Position numbers and translations under genes: made by a program. A stretch of 64,000 bases of DNA. Origin: Schizosaccharomyces osmophilus (taxonomy: Eukaryota > Ascomycota > Schizosaccharomycetes > Schizosaccharomycetales > Schizosaccharomycetaceae). The notes beneath the pieces are model-generated. The model did not search any database. It was given only the letters and a program-made list of their open reading frames with translations, and had not been told where the DNA came from. Each line of letters starts with the position of its first letter. The first letter of the stretch is position 1. The stretch covers positions 3,065,501 to 3,129,500 of the forward strand of contig NC_079239.1 of NCBI RefSeq assembly GCF_027921745.1. The letters are read 5' to 3'. This document shows positions 1 through 12,700 of the stretch, piece after piece.

Positions 1-483
1 GGATCCAGTGCTTTAGTAATTGGTGCAGGTGGCACAAGTCGGGCTGCTATTTATACATTGCATCGTTTGGGCGTTTCGGAAATTTACCTAGTGAATCGCA
101 CATTAGCTAATTCACGTACGGTTGAAAACGTATTTCCACCCGAGTACAATATCAGGGTGTTGGATGCCGATAAGGTAACTCCTGAAGAATTGAATGGTGT
201 TTCGATTGCTTCAGCCATTTCTACGGTTCCTGCAGACAAGGCCCTCCCTGAAGGAGTGGATCGTTTGGTGAGGGCTTTGATCGCCAGTGGCGATAGACAA
301 TCTATATTTTTGGATATGGCTTACAAGCCATTGCATACTCCTTTGATGGGTGTTGCTTCTGAGCACGGATGGCGTTGTTCCAGCGGTTTAGAGGTATTGG
401 TGCGTCAAGGACTCGCTTCTTTCCAAATGTGGACTGGCATGAATCCTCCTTTTGCTCCGGTATATAAAAAGGTGATTGAGTAA
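1..483 (+). CDS. aro1: Pentafunctional AROM polypeptide, C-terminal fragment (shikimate dehydrogenase domain)
   Basis: Frame 1 is open from the first base of the window to a TAA at 481-483, so only the last 160 codons are present. They form most of a shikimate dehydrogenase domain. The NADP-binding turn GAGGTSRAA is at residues 8-16 of the fragment, followed by the NRT motif. Near the end lies the family's D-x-x-Y-x-P motif (DMAYKP) and the closing GLEVLVRQG stretch. In fungi this is the last of five fused enzymes in the pre-chorismate pathway, reducing 3-dehydroshikimate to shikimate in the cytosol. The other four domains would lie upstream of base 1. In S. pombe, aro1 also precedes the histone pair hhf1/hht1. 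The gene ends convergently with hhf1. Confidence 0.93.
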   Translation, partial: GSSALVIGAGGTSRAAIYTLHRLGVSEIYLVNRTLANSRTVENVFPPEYNIRVLDADKVTPEELNGVSIASAISTVPADKALPEGVDRLVRALIASGDRQSIFLDMAYKPLHTPLMGVASEHGWRCSSGLEVLVRQGLASFQMWTGMNPPFAPVYKKVIE

Positions 484-918
484 ATAGAAGATAGCTTACA
501 TTGAATAAAAATGTTCTGGTTATGAAGACTGAAAGTTGAAAGGGCATTATAGCATCTTTATATATTTATTTTTCTCTTCTTTTTTTTTTTAAATTGCTGG
601 AAAAACTAATCAGCTACAATCCAACATCAAGAAATGAAGAAGGAAATTCCTACTTACTACAATTGAGACACGATCTAGATGGAATGCAAAAAAACATAGG
701 TATATATTAACTGTTTATAATAAATTATTACCGGATTAGAATCGGAAACTTTCATCATTGCATTCATGCTTCGTATCGGCTTCTTGCAAATAGACAATAA
801 TGCACATGAAACGAATCAGAAAGAAAAAAGTGTGTTGTACAGAAAAGGGGAAACAAAAGGAAAAATAATAAATGCAATGTCCATAAACGACGTCCAACAT
901 GCGAATGAAGGATGTTGT
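484..918. other. Convergent 3' intergenic, aro1/hhf1
   Basis: AT-rich spacer between two converging genes with pyrimidine and T runs near 570-590. No gene or RNA recognised. Confidence 0.6.
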
Positions 919-1233
<315 letters not shown>

Positions 1234-1465
1234 TCAACGAAGAGAAAAAGAAAAAAGTTATACAGTCGAGCGCGACGAAATTAGACCAACAAAGATTGAT
1301 TCCTTACTGGAAATAAGGAAAATATAGAACAGAAAGAGGCAATTGCTTTACAAACGCGTAAGCAATTCCAATATAATGTTTACCAAAGTAATTGCTGTGT
1401 AAAAGTTTGGTGTTTGACAGGTTGTGGAAAATGTGCGGCGCGCTTCCTATATGTTTCATTTCTTC

Positions 1466-1485
1466 ATCAAAAACCCTAACCCCAA
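1466..1485. promoter_or_regulatory. AACCCT-box-like histone promoter element
   Basis: The sequence AAACCCTAACCCC at 1471-1483 lies midway between the divergent H4 and H3 genes. S. pombe histone pairs are known to share a 17-bp AACCCT box that drives S-phase transcription (with the GATA factor Ams2). This motif matches its core and position. Binding is inferred. Confidence 0.7.
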
Positions 1486-1628
1486 ATGCGATGAAGATGT
1501 GTGACCTCGCGTACATATATATGAAGAGAGAGTTAGAACTTGCCATTAACCAAACATCAACGAATTCGAATTCTTTGGATTTTAGAAAGTTCGAATTGAT
1601 CATAAACAACGCTTTTATTTGATTATAA

Positions 1629-2054
<426 letters not shown>

Positions 2055-2863
2055 GCGCCATCCTGAGGATTGTTTTCGTTTAGCTTTTTGAATGCGACTT
2101 GTGAACGACGCAGTGATTGAAATCTATATTATGTTGGAAAGTGGTCTCAAGTTGGTGTCTTTAGGCGTTGAAAGAATGGAAGGACGAGCAAGGTGAAAGA
2201 AACAGTTGGTCGGAACTTGGTATTGTCATGTTTTTTGTACTGATTTGTTATAAAACCTAACGTTTCTGTATTTATTGGACAAGATGCCTCCCAAATTCAA
2301 CAATGGATCGTGTACATTAATGAATTAAAGCAGTAATAATAATAATAATCATGTTTAATTTTGTATTTCTCAAGGAGTGTGTAACTCAAGGCAAAGTCGT
2401 AGAAGGGAATGTCTGGTAGGGAGAGTGTTACTAGCTGAAAAACAGTCGGTTTGCTTTCAGAAACGGGACTAGCTAAAGCTTGTAAAGGAGTAATTGAAGT
2501 TCCATGTACATATAATTGTAATATCCGTCGAAAAGGCCTTGCTTTGGAAGTTGCATGGATCATTGCCGAGTCCTCTGTAGGCTTCCAACTAGCAGTCAAC
2601 TACTACCATCTTTGTCAGTAGGGAAGTAGTGCGAAACCCCATTTTAAGCGGAAATTTGATTCAGTTATCTGATGATTTATTAAATCTATTTTATCTCTAC
2701 AAATTTTAAAACGCCTGAAACCTTGTCGAAGCGGATAAATCTAACAAGTAGCTGGTTGCGGTGTTCCCTTTCTCTTAGTTTCTTCTTGTTGCCTTCATTC
2801 TCAGGGACTTTTTTTGTTAATATTAAAAGAATTCTTCTCCAAGAACGCATATCTTTTTCAAGG
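2055..2863. other. Intergenic, hht1 to alg9
   Basis: About 0.8 kb with a short ATA/TAA microsatellite near 2332-2350. No convincing gene. The longest frame here has no early ATG and is low-complexity at its end. Confidence 0.5.
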
Positions 2864-4570
2864 ATGCCGTCGACTCCTCATAAAAAAACACTGCCCGTTT
2901 CTTTCCTCTGGACCTTTAGCATTCTGCTCGTTTTACATCTTACATCCGCGTCGTTTCGCGTGATTGACGACTGTGACGAGGTATACAATTATTGGGAACC
3001 GTTGCACTATCTGTTATATGGGTATGGTCTTCAAACATGGGAGTACTCTCCCGAGTACTCCATTCGCAGCTGGTTCTATGTTTTACTGCATGCTATTCCA
3101 GCGACTGTAGCTAAAACTATGGGTCTTAGTCGTCTCCATGTCTTTTATTTTGTCCGTGGTGTTATGGCCTGCTTTTCAGCCTTCTGTGAAGCTACCCTTG
3201 TTCAAGCCGTTGCAAAGAACTTTAATCGTGCTGTGGCCCTTCATCTTACGTCCATTCTATTTGTCAGCTCTGGCATATGGGTTGCCAGTACTAGCTTTCT
3301 CCCGTCGTCCTTTGCCATGAATATGGTCACTTTATCTTTATCCGCCCAGTTAAGCCTTCCTTCTACCAGGCGTACCGTAAAAGTACTTTCGTTCGTCGTG
3401 ATTGGTGCAATTTTGGGCTGGCCATTTTCCGCTGCCTTGTCGATTCCATTTGTTCTTCTCGAACTTATGGATATCAGGCGCCAATTTGTACCTTTGATCA
3501 CCCGCTGGCTGAAAGCTGGTTTGGTTTGCCTTCTGATTGCAGGAGTTTGTATAGCCGTGGATTCTTTCTTTTATCAGAAGTTCGAATTTGTAGCTTGGAA
3601 CATTGTCAAGTACAATGTCCTCGCAAAAGACGGCCGTGGCCCCGACATATATGGTACTGAACCTTGGTGGTATTATTTTGCAAACTTAACTCTGCAACAC
3701 AATATCGCCTTTTGGTTTGCTTTAGCATGTGGTCCTTTTGTATTCATTGCTGCTCTCACCAATTGGATTAATTTAGACTCTTTCCTTGATCTTTCCTCTG
3801 TCATTTCCCCATTTTATCTGTGGTTGCTAATTTTCCTTTTACAGCCTCATAAGGAAGAGCGTTTTATGTACCCCATTTATCCTGTTCTTTGCTTAGCTGG
3901 TGCTGTCGGATTGGATATGTTTATTAAAATTAGCATGAACCTTTACACAAGTATGACACGTAAAGCTGGCTCTACGTTTCCCGTCCGTATTCTTGTCCTC
4001 AGTATTTACGCTCTCATGGGATTCATCAGTATTGCCAGAATTTTGGCTGTCCAAAATTACAATGCGCCGATGGTCGTATATCCTGCCCTTAGATATCTAA
4101 AAGCTTCTGAAAGCCCCATTATGAATGTTTGCGTTGGTAAAGAATGGTACAGATATCCTTCTAGTTTCTTCCTTCCTGAAAACGCTCGCCTCAAGTACGT
4201 AAAGAGTGAGTTTGATGGGATCTTGCCCGCTGAGTTTAAGGAAGACAACGGTACGAGCTGGTGGAATCGTCCTGGCTATTATGAAACCCCTATGTATATG
4301 AACGACTTGAACAATGAAGAACCTACTCGTTATGTCTCTTTGGAAGAATGTGACTTTTTAATAGATTCCGAGTTTACATACTCGAAGCCAACCAAACATG
4401 AGTTGGTGTATTCAAAGGAGCCTGAATGGAAGGTTTTGTTTATGTTTCCTTTTATTGACACGAAGAATACTCCATTTTTGGGAAGAGCCTTGTCAGTTCC
4501 TTTCACCGATCCGAAATGGGGTAGATACGAAGTGCTTACACAAAAGCCCGTGAACATTACATTGCCTTGA
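2864..4570 (+). CDS. alg9: Alpha-1,2-mannosyltransferase Alg9 (dolichyl-P-mannose dependent)
   Basis: 568-residue polytopic ER membrane enzyme of glycosyltransferase family 22. It adds alpha-1,2 mannoses from dolichyl-phosphate-mannose to the lipid-linked N-glycan precursor on the lumenal side of the ER. The first lumenal loop carries the family signature: DDCDEVYNYWEPLHYLLYG, with the acidic pair at its start, then TWEYSPEYSIRSW. Many hydrophobic spans follow, and a second signature HKEERFMYPIYP lies near residue 330. The start is the ATG at 2864. The frame is open further upstream but without an ATG. The C-terminal 140 residues are soluble. Length is close to S. pombe Alg9, and the gene order (after hht1) agrees. 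Confidence 0.93.
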   Translation: MPSTPHKKTLPVSFLWTFSILLVLHLTSASFRVIDDCDEVYNYWEPLHYLLYGYGLQTWEYSPEYSIRSWFYVLLHAIPATVAKTMGLSRLHVFYFVRGVMACFSAFCEATLVQAVAKNFNRAVALHLTSILFVSSGIWVASTSFLPSSFAMNMVTLSLSAQLSLPSTRRTVKVLSFVVIGAILGWPFSAALSIPFVLLELMDIRRQFVPLITRWLKAGLVCLLIAGVCIAVDSFFYQKFEFVAWNIVKYNVLAKDGRGPDIYGTEPWWYYFANLTLQHNIAFWFALACGPFVFIAALTNWINLDSFLDLSSVISPFYLWLLIFLLQPHKEERFMYPIYPVLCLAGAVGLDMFIKISMNLYTSMTRKAGSTFPVRILVLSIYALMGFISIARILAVQNYNAPMVVYPALRYLKASESPIMNVCVGKEWYRYPSSFFLPENARLKYVKSEFDGILPAEFKEDNGTSWWNRPGYYETPMYMNDLNNEEPTRYVSLEECDFLIDSEFTYSKPTKHELVYSKEPEWKVLFMFPFIDTKNTPFLGRALSVPFTDPKWGRYEVLTQKPVNITLP

Positions 4571-4934
4571 ACGTGTTTATGTATTTGATATGAATTTCAA
4601 TGGTTGTTTTGAAGCGACAATTCCAATTTATTGTATACGCTTTCGTTGAAAAACATTAATACTTTCGTTAGAGAATAAGGAAGAAAATTTTTTATTGCAC
4701 CTTTTTGAGTAGTTTCTTTATATATTTAATGAATAATAGCCTGTATGAAATGCATAACATGAGCTAAGTAATTATCGTTGGGTAACATTAAGACCGATTT
4801 TTCCATTCTAATTTACAAGACAGGTACAAAAAAAAAAAAAAAAGATATAAAAATATAAAAAATAAATCAAAAAAAAAGCATTAAGGAAAGTCGGTTGGGA
4901 AAAAGAGGGCGTTGAGAAAAGAGAAATAAAGGTA
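4571..4934. other. Convergent 3' intergenic, alg9/pmo25
   Basis: AT-rich spacer with an A15-type run near 4829-4843. No gene seen. Confidence 0.6.
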
Positions 4935-6098
4935 TCATAAACGTTCGATTTGTTTCAGAATAAATGCACGTTCATCGTTAAACTGTTCATCATTCTTTCT
5001 GTCATTATGAAAAACAGAAAGATAAGTAAGTAATTTGGATTTGTTTCGTCGCAAAATTTCCACTACTTCTGGAGACTTCTCGGGGTTGGCGACAAAGAGT
5101 TTGAAGACGTGAAAAGCTTCAAACTGAATATTCTTACTTTTATCTCGTAATAAAATCATCATTAATTTTAAATTTTCTGCAGAAGCCAAATAACGAGTCA
5201 TGACAGAGTAGTTGGCACGATTCAGCAAGATTTCACCCAGCAATTTCAGCGATTGTCGCTTAGTGACATAGTTTACAGAATTTAACAAAACAGTAAAGTG
5301 CGAAAAAAACCGATCAAAGTTCTTAAAGATAAATTCTGCAACGCGATGTTTATGGGTTAGTAAAAGAGCCTACTCAGGATGTTAGTAAATGAAAGCAGAA
5401 GGAATGAAGCGATACTAGCAGAAAGCCTCTTTTCTAATGTGGATGAAATGTAAATGAAAATATCTAAACCAATTTGAGAACTCACCTTGAACGTAGAAAA
5501 CGCATCACTGGCGACATCGAAACTAGGGGCTTGTACCAAGTCGAAAAACAACCAAAACTGATTTGTTTCTAGCAACACCTGATTCAATATATCGTGTCTG
5601 GCACACTCACGTAAAACAGTTCCGGCCGTAAAGGCAGATTCAGGGTATTGGTAATAGGAAATGAGGATGGGGAAAATGTTGGTGTTCCCCATGATATAGT
5701 CGACGGTAGGGCATCGGGAAGCTACTTGTCTACGAAGCATAGCACTGAAAATTAATCCCGTATCCTTGCGGGACTCAAAGTCCAGCTTTCGCAAGTTTCG
5801 CACCAGAAGGAGAAGCACATTCGACTGATAAATTTGCAACGACAATTCTGAAACCTGGTCTGCATGGGGCTCCGTTTCTGCAGTACCGCAAAGAGCAATC
5901 CTTAAGTTTTGCAGGCTCTTTGCAATTTCATCAAACGACTATTTGTTTACATTAGTCAAACATCCTTTATGCTACTTTTCGTCTCCGTTTTCGTACCTTC
6001 TTTTTATCCTGATTTCCCTCTAAACGATGCAGCTGCTCACAAAGATTGCGAACAACATCCTGATTTGATTTAGGTCGTTTCGCAAATAAAAACGACAT
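4935..6098 (-). CDS. pmo25: Mo25-family scaffold protein
   Basis: Three exons (6098-5997, 5938-5486, 5369-4935) joined in phase 0 give 329 residues, the length of S. pombe Pmo25. Introns have GTACGA and GTGAGT donors and CTAAT/CTAAC branch points. The protein is an armadillo-like helical repeat. Very conserved stretches include ASDAFSTFK, then [14 protein letters not shown], then [20 protein letters not shown] and the late [11 protein letters not shown]. Mo25 proteins bind the STRAD/GCK kinase family. In fission yeast Pmo25 acts with Nak1 in the MOR pathway that activates Orb6 and controls polarity and cell separation. Position between alg9 and klp3 matches S. pombe. Confidence 0.94.
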
Positions 6099-7045
6099 GC
6101 GGAATCGTTAAGTGATATTCTGCACTCTCCTGTTTTTATCCCATCCTGGTCCCTGCAAGGAGCTGAGTGGGGGTGATGTTAAGCCAGCGTGGGGGGATGC
6201 ATATTCAAACCTGAATGCTAGTGCATCCTCAGTGGGGGAGAATCTTGTAAGCAGAACAGCAAGTGGGGGGATGGATTGGAAGTTTTGTATGGAAAAGTCG
6301 CGACGTTTATTACTGTGAATCGCAGAGACTTGGATCCTTTTTTCCAAATTCAGAGGTCTATAATGTTCCCGCAAGCGACCTTTCTTCAACGCGGTGAATT
6401 TCAATGAACGTAAACAAATATCGTCGTAACAAGTATTGTAAGAAAATAGTGAACGATGCTATGTATTGATAGTAAACAAACAAAGGGCAGGAACAATCAT
6501 GAAATGGAAAAAGGGAGTCTATTGAGTTTTAAAGTATTTTCTTTTGAGTATTTTTAAGTGAATACTAGTATCTCTTCGAGGAAAATTTTTGGGGGATCCA
6601 TAGGGTTTAACTTTAGAGGAAAAAGACTTGTTTGCCTTATGACTCGTGACGATTCTTTACACCTTTTTTATTTTACATTTTCTTTGTCTTTATTTTTTCG
6701 TTCTCTTCTTCTTTACAAGTGAAATTCATAGATGGTTTCAAGTATATTCTTCTGGGATACCAACAACTACCAACGAATTCAAGGATAATCTGAAAGGACG
6801 TAACGGAAATTCAATACTTGTCTTTAACTCATTCAAACAACTCATTGCTGATTAACATTGTGATTTGTTTGGTTGGTTTCTACAAATCCAAAGAGCTAAA
6901 CTCCTCTCGCTCCTCTTCTTTTTTCCATAAAACTTTCATTTGCCTTTTAGAGCAAGCAAAATTCTTTGTGCTCTAGATTCCTCCTTTCATTTCTATTCCA
7001 CTTTAGTGTTCCGTCCGAATTTGTAAAGTGTGATACATTTATGGA
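6099..7045. other. Divergent intergenic, pmo25/klp3
   Basis: About 0.95 kb between two divergent genes. It holds four GTGGGGG motifs at 6167, 6189, 6232 and 6263 (listed separately). A 98-codon frame on the minus strand (6404-6108) overlaps them. It resembles nothing I know and is not called as a gene. Confidence 0.5.
6167..6270. promoter_or_regulatory. Cluster of four GTGGGGG motifs
   Basis: GTGGGGG occurs at 6167-6173, 6189-6195, 6232-6238 and 6263-6269, all in the same orientation, within 104 bases. The core GTGGGG fits the consensus of Mig1/Scr1-type C2H2 zinc-finger repressors (SYGGRG) and is related to the CCCCTC stress elements used by Rst2. Which factor binds, and whether pmo25 or klp3 is the target, is inference. 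Confidence 0.4.
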
Positions 7046-8982
7046 ATGACTTCTGTCAAAGTTGTTTCAAGGATTCGTCCATCAAATCCTTTTGAAAAAT
7101 CTTTAGGATTTGAAGAGATTGTATCCCCTTTGAATGAAAATACTATGCATATAAATGTTTGTAATCAAGCTTTTACCGAATCTTCTGGCTTTTGCTTTCA
7201 CGCTTGAATTCTCTTGCTAACAGCGTTTAGACAAATGATTACACAGGAAATTTTGTTTTCGACAGAGTCTTTGGATCCGACAGCACTCAAGAGGATCTGT
7301 TTTCCTATTCTATCAAACCTACAGTGGACGGTAAGAAATTCCAGACGGCGTTTAAGAAAACCTCGCAGCTTGTATTTATTAATCTATGTATCTTTTTTGC
7401 CTTATGCTAATGAGTAGATTTATTTCAAGGATACAATGGCACCGTTTTAGCCTACGGCCAGACGGGGTCTGGGAAAACGTATACAATGATGGTATAGTGG
7501 GCTTCCAAGCAAGGAATGTGCTAACTTCGAAACAAATAGGGCGTGGAAGGAGATCCTGAAAACTCAGGTTTGACTCCGAGAATGCTTCATAGGATATTCG
7601 ACAAAATTCGATCGTCTCCCTCAACAACCGAATACGAAGTGAAGGTTTCTTATATGGAAATCTACATGGAAAAAATTCGGGATCTACTTTCTCGTATGGT
7701 TTGCATATTTATCTTTGCGTTGGATTTGTAAAACTAACTCATGATAGCTGACAATGATCATCTGACCGTTCACGAAAACAAACTCCAGGGTGTTTATGTT
7801 GAAGGATTGAAAACCGTATATGTATCGAGTGAAGCAGAAGCGTTTCAGATTTTGAACCAAGGGATGAATTCTCGAGCGGTCGCAAGTACCAACATGAATG
7901 CTACTAGCTCTCGATCCCATTCGATCTTCGTTGTAGAAGTTGTACAGACCAATAACTCCTCTGGAGAAACAAGGCGTGGTCGTTTATTTCTAGTAGACCT
8001 TGCAGGTTCTGAAAGTGTGGGCAAAAGCGGTGCCGTTGGGCAAACGCTTGAAGAGGCAAAAAAGATTAACCGGTCACTTTCCACCCTGGGAATGGTCATC
8101 AATTCCTTAACAGAAAACAAACACGGTCATACACCTTATCGTGATTCCAAGCTGACCAGAATCTTGAAAGAATCTTTGGGTGGTAACTCTCGAACGACGC
8201 TGATTATCAATTGCTCTCCTAGCATTTACAATGCTAGCGAAACACTCTCTACATTGCGTTTTGGCAACCGTGCCAAGAATATAAAAAACAAGGTTGTCGT
8301 TAATTCAGAGCTTTCCATGGACGAAATGAAGCGGAAACTGCACTTTTACAAAGAGTTATTGTCACATTGTGACTGTAATCTTTTTGAAAAAGTTAAACTC
8401 TCTAGCAAAGAAGACCCATCGAATCTGTTTTTGGAAGCAGAAGAAACTCCTTCAATGCATGACCATGTGTCTGCAAAACATTCAACGGGAACAACATCAA
8501 TAGACAATTTTCATGACATGGCCTTTGAAGTGGACAACGATTCGACACAAACTGGCTCGCAAATCCTTGACTCTGCCAATTCCAAGACAGAGGCCGTTGA
8601 ACAGTTGTACGCGAGAGCACAGACTGAGCTCAAAAATCGGGATGGCCTACTATGTTCTACTCGCCAACAGCTTTCGTATCTTATGGAAGCGTTGGGAGAT
8701 GCCCATAAACGATACGTTGAATTAGTGCAAAACCATCGAACGAAAGAGGAGACAGATAACACGTCTCAAGCATCTTCGACTGTTGAAACCCCATCCGGCA
8801 TAGAAAAACAAGACGAAGATCAAGTAAACCAAGAACGTGAATTACTTTTACAGAAACTGAGCGTTTTGGATACATCATTGACGTCTTTGGTGTATGTTCA
8901 GCAACGGCTTCTTCAAGCTGTCTCGTCTAATAAACGTCCAGGAAGCGGGACTGTTGTAAAAAAGATTCAAGGAGGACACTGA
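7046..8982 (+). CDS. klp3: Kinesin-like protein Klp3 (kinesin-1 type motor)
   Basis: Five exons (7046-7156, 7231-7330, 7430-7491, 7540-7693, 7748-8982) give 553 residues, almost the length of S. pombe Klp3. The N-terminal motor holds the P-loop GQTGSGKT near residue 80, switch I NATSSRSH, switch II LVDLAGSE and the microtubule-binding HTPYRDSKLTRIL. These place it in the conventional (kinesin-1) class, a plus-end microtubule motor. A short coiled-coil tail follows the motor, much shorter than in animal kinesin-1. The first exon-intron junction uses a less usual GTTTGT donor and is the least certain. The other four are supported by exact motif continuity across the splice. The gene lies between pmo25 and mak1 as in S. 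pombe. Confidence 0.92.
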
Positions 8983-9720
8983 TACTGATACTGACACTGA
9001 GGTATTGCTTTCGAATTTATTTTCAGTCAACTGTCTTTCATTACATACTACAATCAATCGAAAATTGCATTGTGGCCATACCATACTCATCATCTCTAGC
9101 TCTACATTCTGTTCTACCTGGATAGCAGACGACCTACTACGAATTCAATCCTACTTTGTTGAACGGTGATCATACAAAATTTTCTTTCATTTTCTTTTTT
9201 TCTCTCTGACATTTTAAGGCCACCTTAGAAGTTATTAATTAAGCTGCTTTTTCATTATTGGGCAGTATCTACTTTACTGGGTATCCACTATATCATATCG
9301 ACGCTAGGTTCTCAGACTAAATTAGATTGTTGAGCCTCACTAAAAGGTGATCAGATCCGAAAAATATCGAAGATTATGAAGTTGTCCTTTGCATATTTCA
9401 GGATTTCTTTTTATTATTTGAATGCTAAAATTATAGCGACAAAAAATTGGCCGTTGGCTTTTGATATTTTTGAACGCTGTTAGACAAGACGAAGTCAAGC
9501 ATAGAATTCTTGTGCGCGTTTGTTTCTTTGGAACTTAATTGTCTGGATTTATTTTGGCGTAATTGATTCCTATGGTCAAAAATTTCTCATAAGCTTCTTT
9601 CATTTTTATACTACTTTCCATATATATAGTCATATTTGGTCCTTTTGACTTTGGTCTCGTTTTATACTCAATTGCTGTTAGACGAAATTAATTGCAGATT
9701 TCGGTATTCTTTTGCCTGTT
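8983..9720. other. Intergenic, klp3 to mak1
   Basis: A GATACTGATACTGACACTGA microrepeat directly follows the klp3 stop. TATATATA at 9620-9627 could serve mak1. Nothing else recognised. Confidence 0.5.
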
Positions 9721-12700
9721 ATGGGGCTTTCGAAAGAGACTGAGTCGCAAAATGCAACCCCCTCTCATCTAGACAAGTTGAAAGTAGCTATGGATGAACA
9801 GTTCATCAAGTCCTCAAAGATTGTCAACTCTTTCCGAGGGTCCAACAAATTACCAGCAGATTCAATATCGGGTGAATCGCCTTCGGCTCCTGGTAATTCG
9901 CAAGCTCTTCATCCTTTGCCATTTTCGAGTTTATCCAGTTCTACTGATGGAATCTCTTCTAATTTGAACTTTCCTCGTCTTCCAACGCAACAACGACCGT
10001 CCCTAGATAAACCAGAATTTTTTTTTGAAACGCCCGTCGCTTCAAATCGTACAAACAATCTTGCATCCCGACGATCATTTGAACAGAGCAATTCTTCCGC
10101 CAATTCATTAAAAGATTTAGGTGGTGTGGCTTCCATTAATAATAGAGATAACTTGACAACGAATGATAGTAGAGGAGATTCTACAAATTCTTCTTTACAC
10201 GAGCCGTTCGAAACCGATTATTTTTCAGAATGGTCTCGTCCGCCCTCTTCGGATCCTCTAGAAAGTCAATACCCTAATTTTTTTGAATTCGCTTTTTTAT
10301 TAGTATCCACTATCGATATCTCTCTGCTCTGGAAAAATGTTATCGACATCTTTACACAACAATATTTGGCCCTCGAACTTTCTTTAATAGAACCCTGTGA
10401 TGTATCAGATCCCTTTAATACTCCCTGGAAGTTAAAATGCTTATACCAAGGATCTAAAGCGCGTAATCAAAAGAATGATACCAATGATTCTGAGATGGAC
10501 AATAAAAAAACCAATCAATCTGATTCATGCAGTATAACGGCTTCTACTGGTGCAAAAGGCATTATCTATAATTCCCAACGATCGCCTCCGATGAGAAGCC
10601 CGTTAATAGATCATTATACCGTTCAAACAGTTCTTGAACGGAAAGCTGCTTTAGTGTATACCAGACGACATACATATCCCAGTGGACCGTCTCCGAACTC
10701 CAGCGGTATTTCTTCAACAGAACGAATTACTCAGTCTGAGGGTGTAAATGGCGACAGTAGTACCAAAAAGAGAGACAATAGTATCTCAGATAAATTTCCG
10801 CTGTCGCGTCCATCCAAGAATAAATCACTTGGAGGCCCAGACAGTTACGATTATTGCTCAGACTGGGTAACTTCCCGAGAAGCTGATCGCGGTATGTACG
10901 ATGAATTTGAGCAAAGCTTGTTATCGCCCTGGTCAAAATCTCCTTTGGGTAGTCCGGCCATTCAAACTGACTCTAATCGGAACCCTTTTTTTCAGGGTTT
11001 ACAAGAAGCTTCCTTTTTGGAGTCTAATGAGAAGAAAGACGAGAGTTTTAACGATGCGCAGAACCTTCATAATGAAACGGTTAACGACTATTTTTCGCAT
11101 CAATCCCAAGCTGAACATGACACCGCATTAAGCTTAGTTCATATTCCCCTTATACATCCTGGAACTGGCAATTCTAATGCACCATCTAACCGGGTTCCTG
11201 TAGCAATCCTTTCTTTCAAATCAAATCTGGTTCCGTATCCCGATAATCTTATATCATATATCGATCGTTTGGTTCCATTCATTTTCGCAGGTTACACAAA
11301 TTGTCTAGCCACTATGATCCCAAGTAATGTCCCTTCTTTACAAAGTCATGATAATTTACAACCGAATTTGCATTCACGTTCGGCAGCAGGAACAAAACAT
11401 GGAGATCGTTGTTATAATTCTGAGGATGCGAACGCTTGCCATCATTACGGTGAGAATACAAGCTCAAACCTGAGTGAAGATAAGCTAATTAATTTTTATT
11501 TTATGTACAGTAAAAGCATAAAGACATCTCCAAAACTTACTGTTAATGGCTTATCGCTAAGATTCCACAGCACTTTGCAAAGACTAAAGAGAGTGATGAA
11601 TAAAAAAAGGCGAGGCTTTAACCACAAATGTCATACGGCGAAAAAGGAATGTTTAAAAAGCAAAGAGTCGGATGAAAATTCATTAAAGCCAACTGGTGGT
11701 GATCTAGGGCAACAAATTCAATTAGGTGGCGCGTCTCCTCAGTTTTCTCTTTTGAAAAGCATAATAGATTCTATTCCTGTTCATGTGTTCATTGCGGATC
11801 CTTTAGACGGAACCGTTGTTTGGGCCAACGGACGGACATTATTGTATTGCGGACTCAGTTTAGACGGCCTATTAAAAAAACAATTCAGCTGTATACATCC
11901 AAATGATTTGCAGAGTTTTATGAGGGGTTGGAAACAATTCCTATCTTCTGCTGAAGTTTTTACTAAAGAGATACGCCTTCAACGCTTTGATGGTATGTAC
12001 CGTTTCTTCATATGCAGAGCTGTTCCGCTACTTGATTGCAGTGGTTCAGTGTTACATGTTTTTGGTACGATGACCGACGTACATGAACAAAAAATTGCTG
12101 AATTGGAAGTACAGAGGCAGTCTACTGCTGCTGCTAACGAAAATAATTACCGATCGTTGGCGGAAGCCTCTCCTCAGATTGTGTTTGCGGCTAGCACTAA
12201 AAATGGTATTATATATGCTAATGCTCAATGGCTTAGCTATTCGGGATTGTCTTTTGAAAATAGCTTAGGTTTATGCTATCTTTCTGCAGTACACCGAGAT
12301 GATCGTGAGAAGTGTTTGCTTCCTAATCCTGGCCACGATCCTGGCAATGAGTCTAGCATTGATAATACTTACGTTGCTGAGATACGATTTCGTTCTACTG
12401 ATGGCTGTTACCGATGGCATTTGGTAAAATCTGTTTGTGTGAATAATTCTGCGGATTATGATTCCAATCTATGGCTAGGTACTTGCACTGATATTCATGA
12501 TCATAAAGTATTAGAAGAAAAACTAAAAGAGGCAAATGTGGAGGCTCATCGAATTGTAAGGGATAAAATGCAATATTTGTCGAATATGTCTCACGAAATT
12601 CGAACTCCTCTTATTGGTATAACTGGAATGGTTAGCTTTCTATTGGAAACCGAATTATCTTCTGAACAAACAAGTTATGCTCATGTTATCCAACAGTCAG

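Noticed and set aside
2297-2599. 100-codon minus-strand frame between hht1 and alg9
   Set aside because: Has no ATG at its start, ends in a tyrosine run read from a TAA microsatellite, and resembles nothing.
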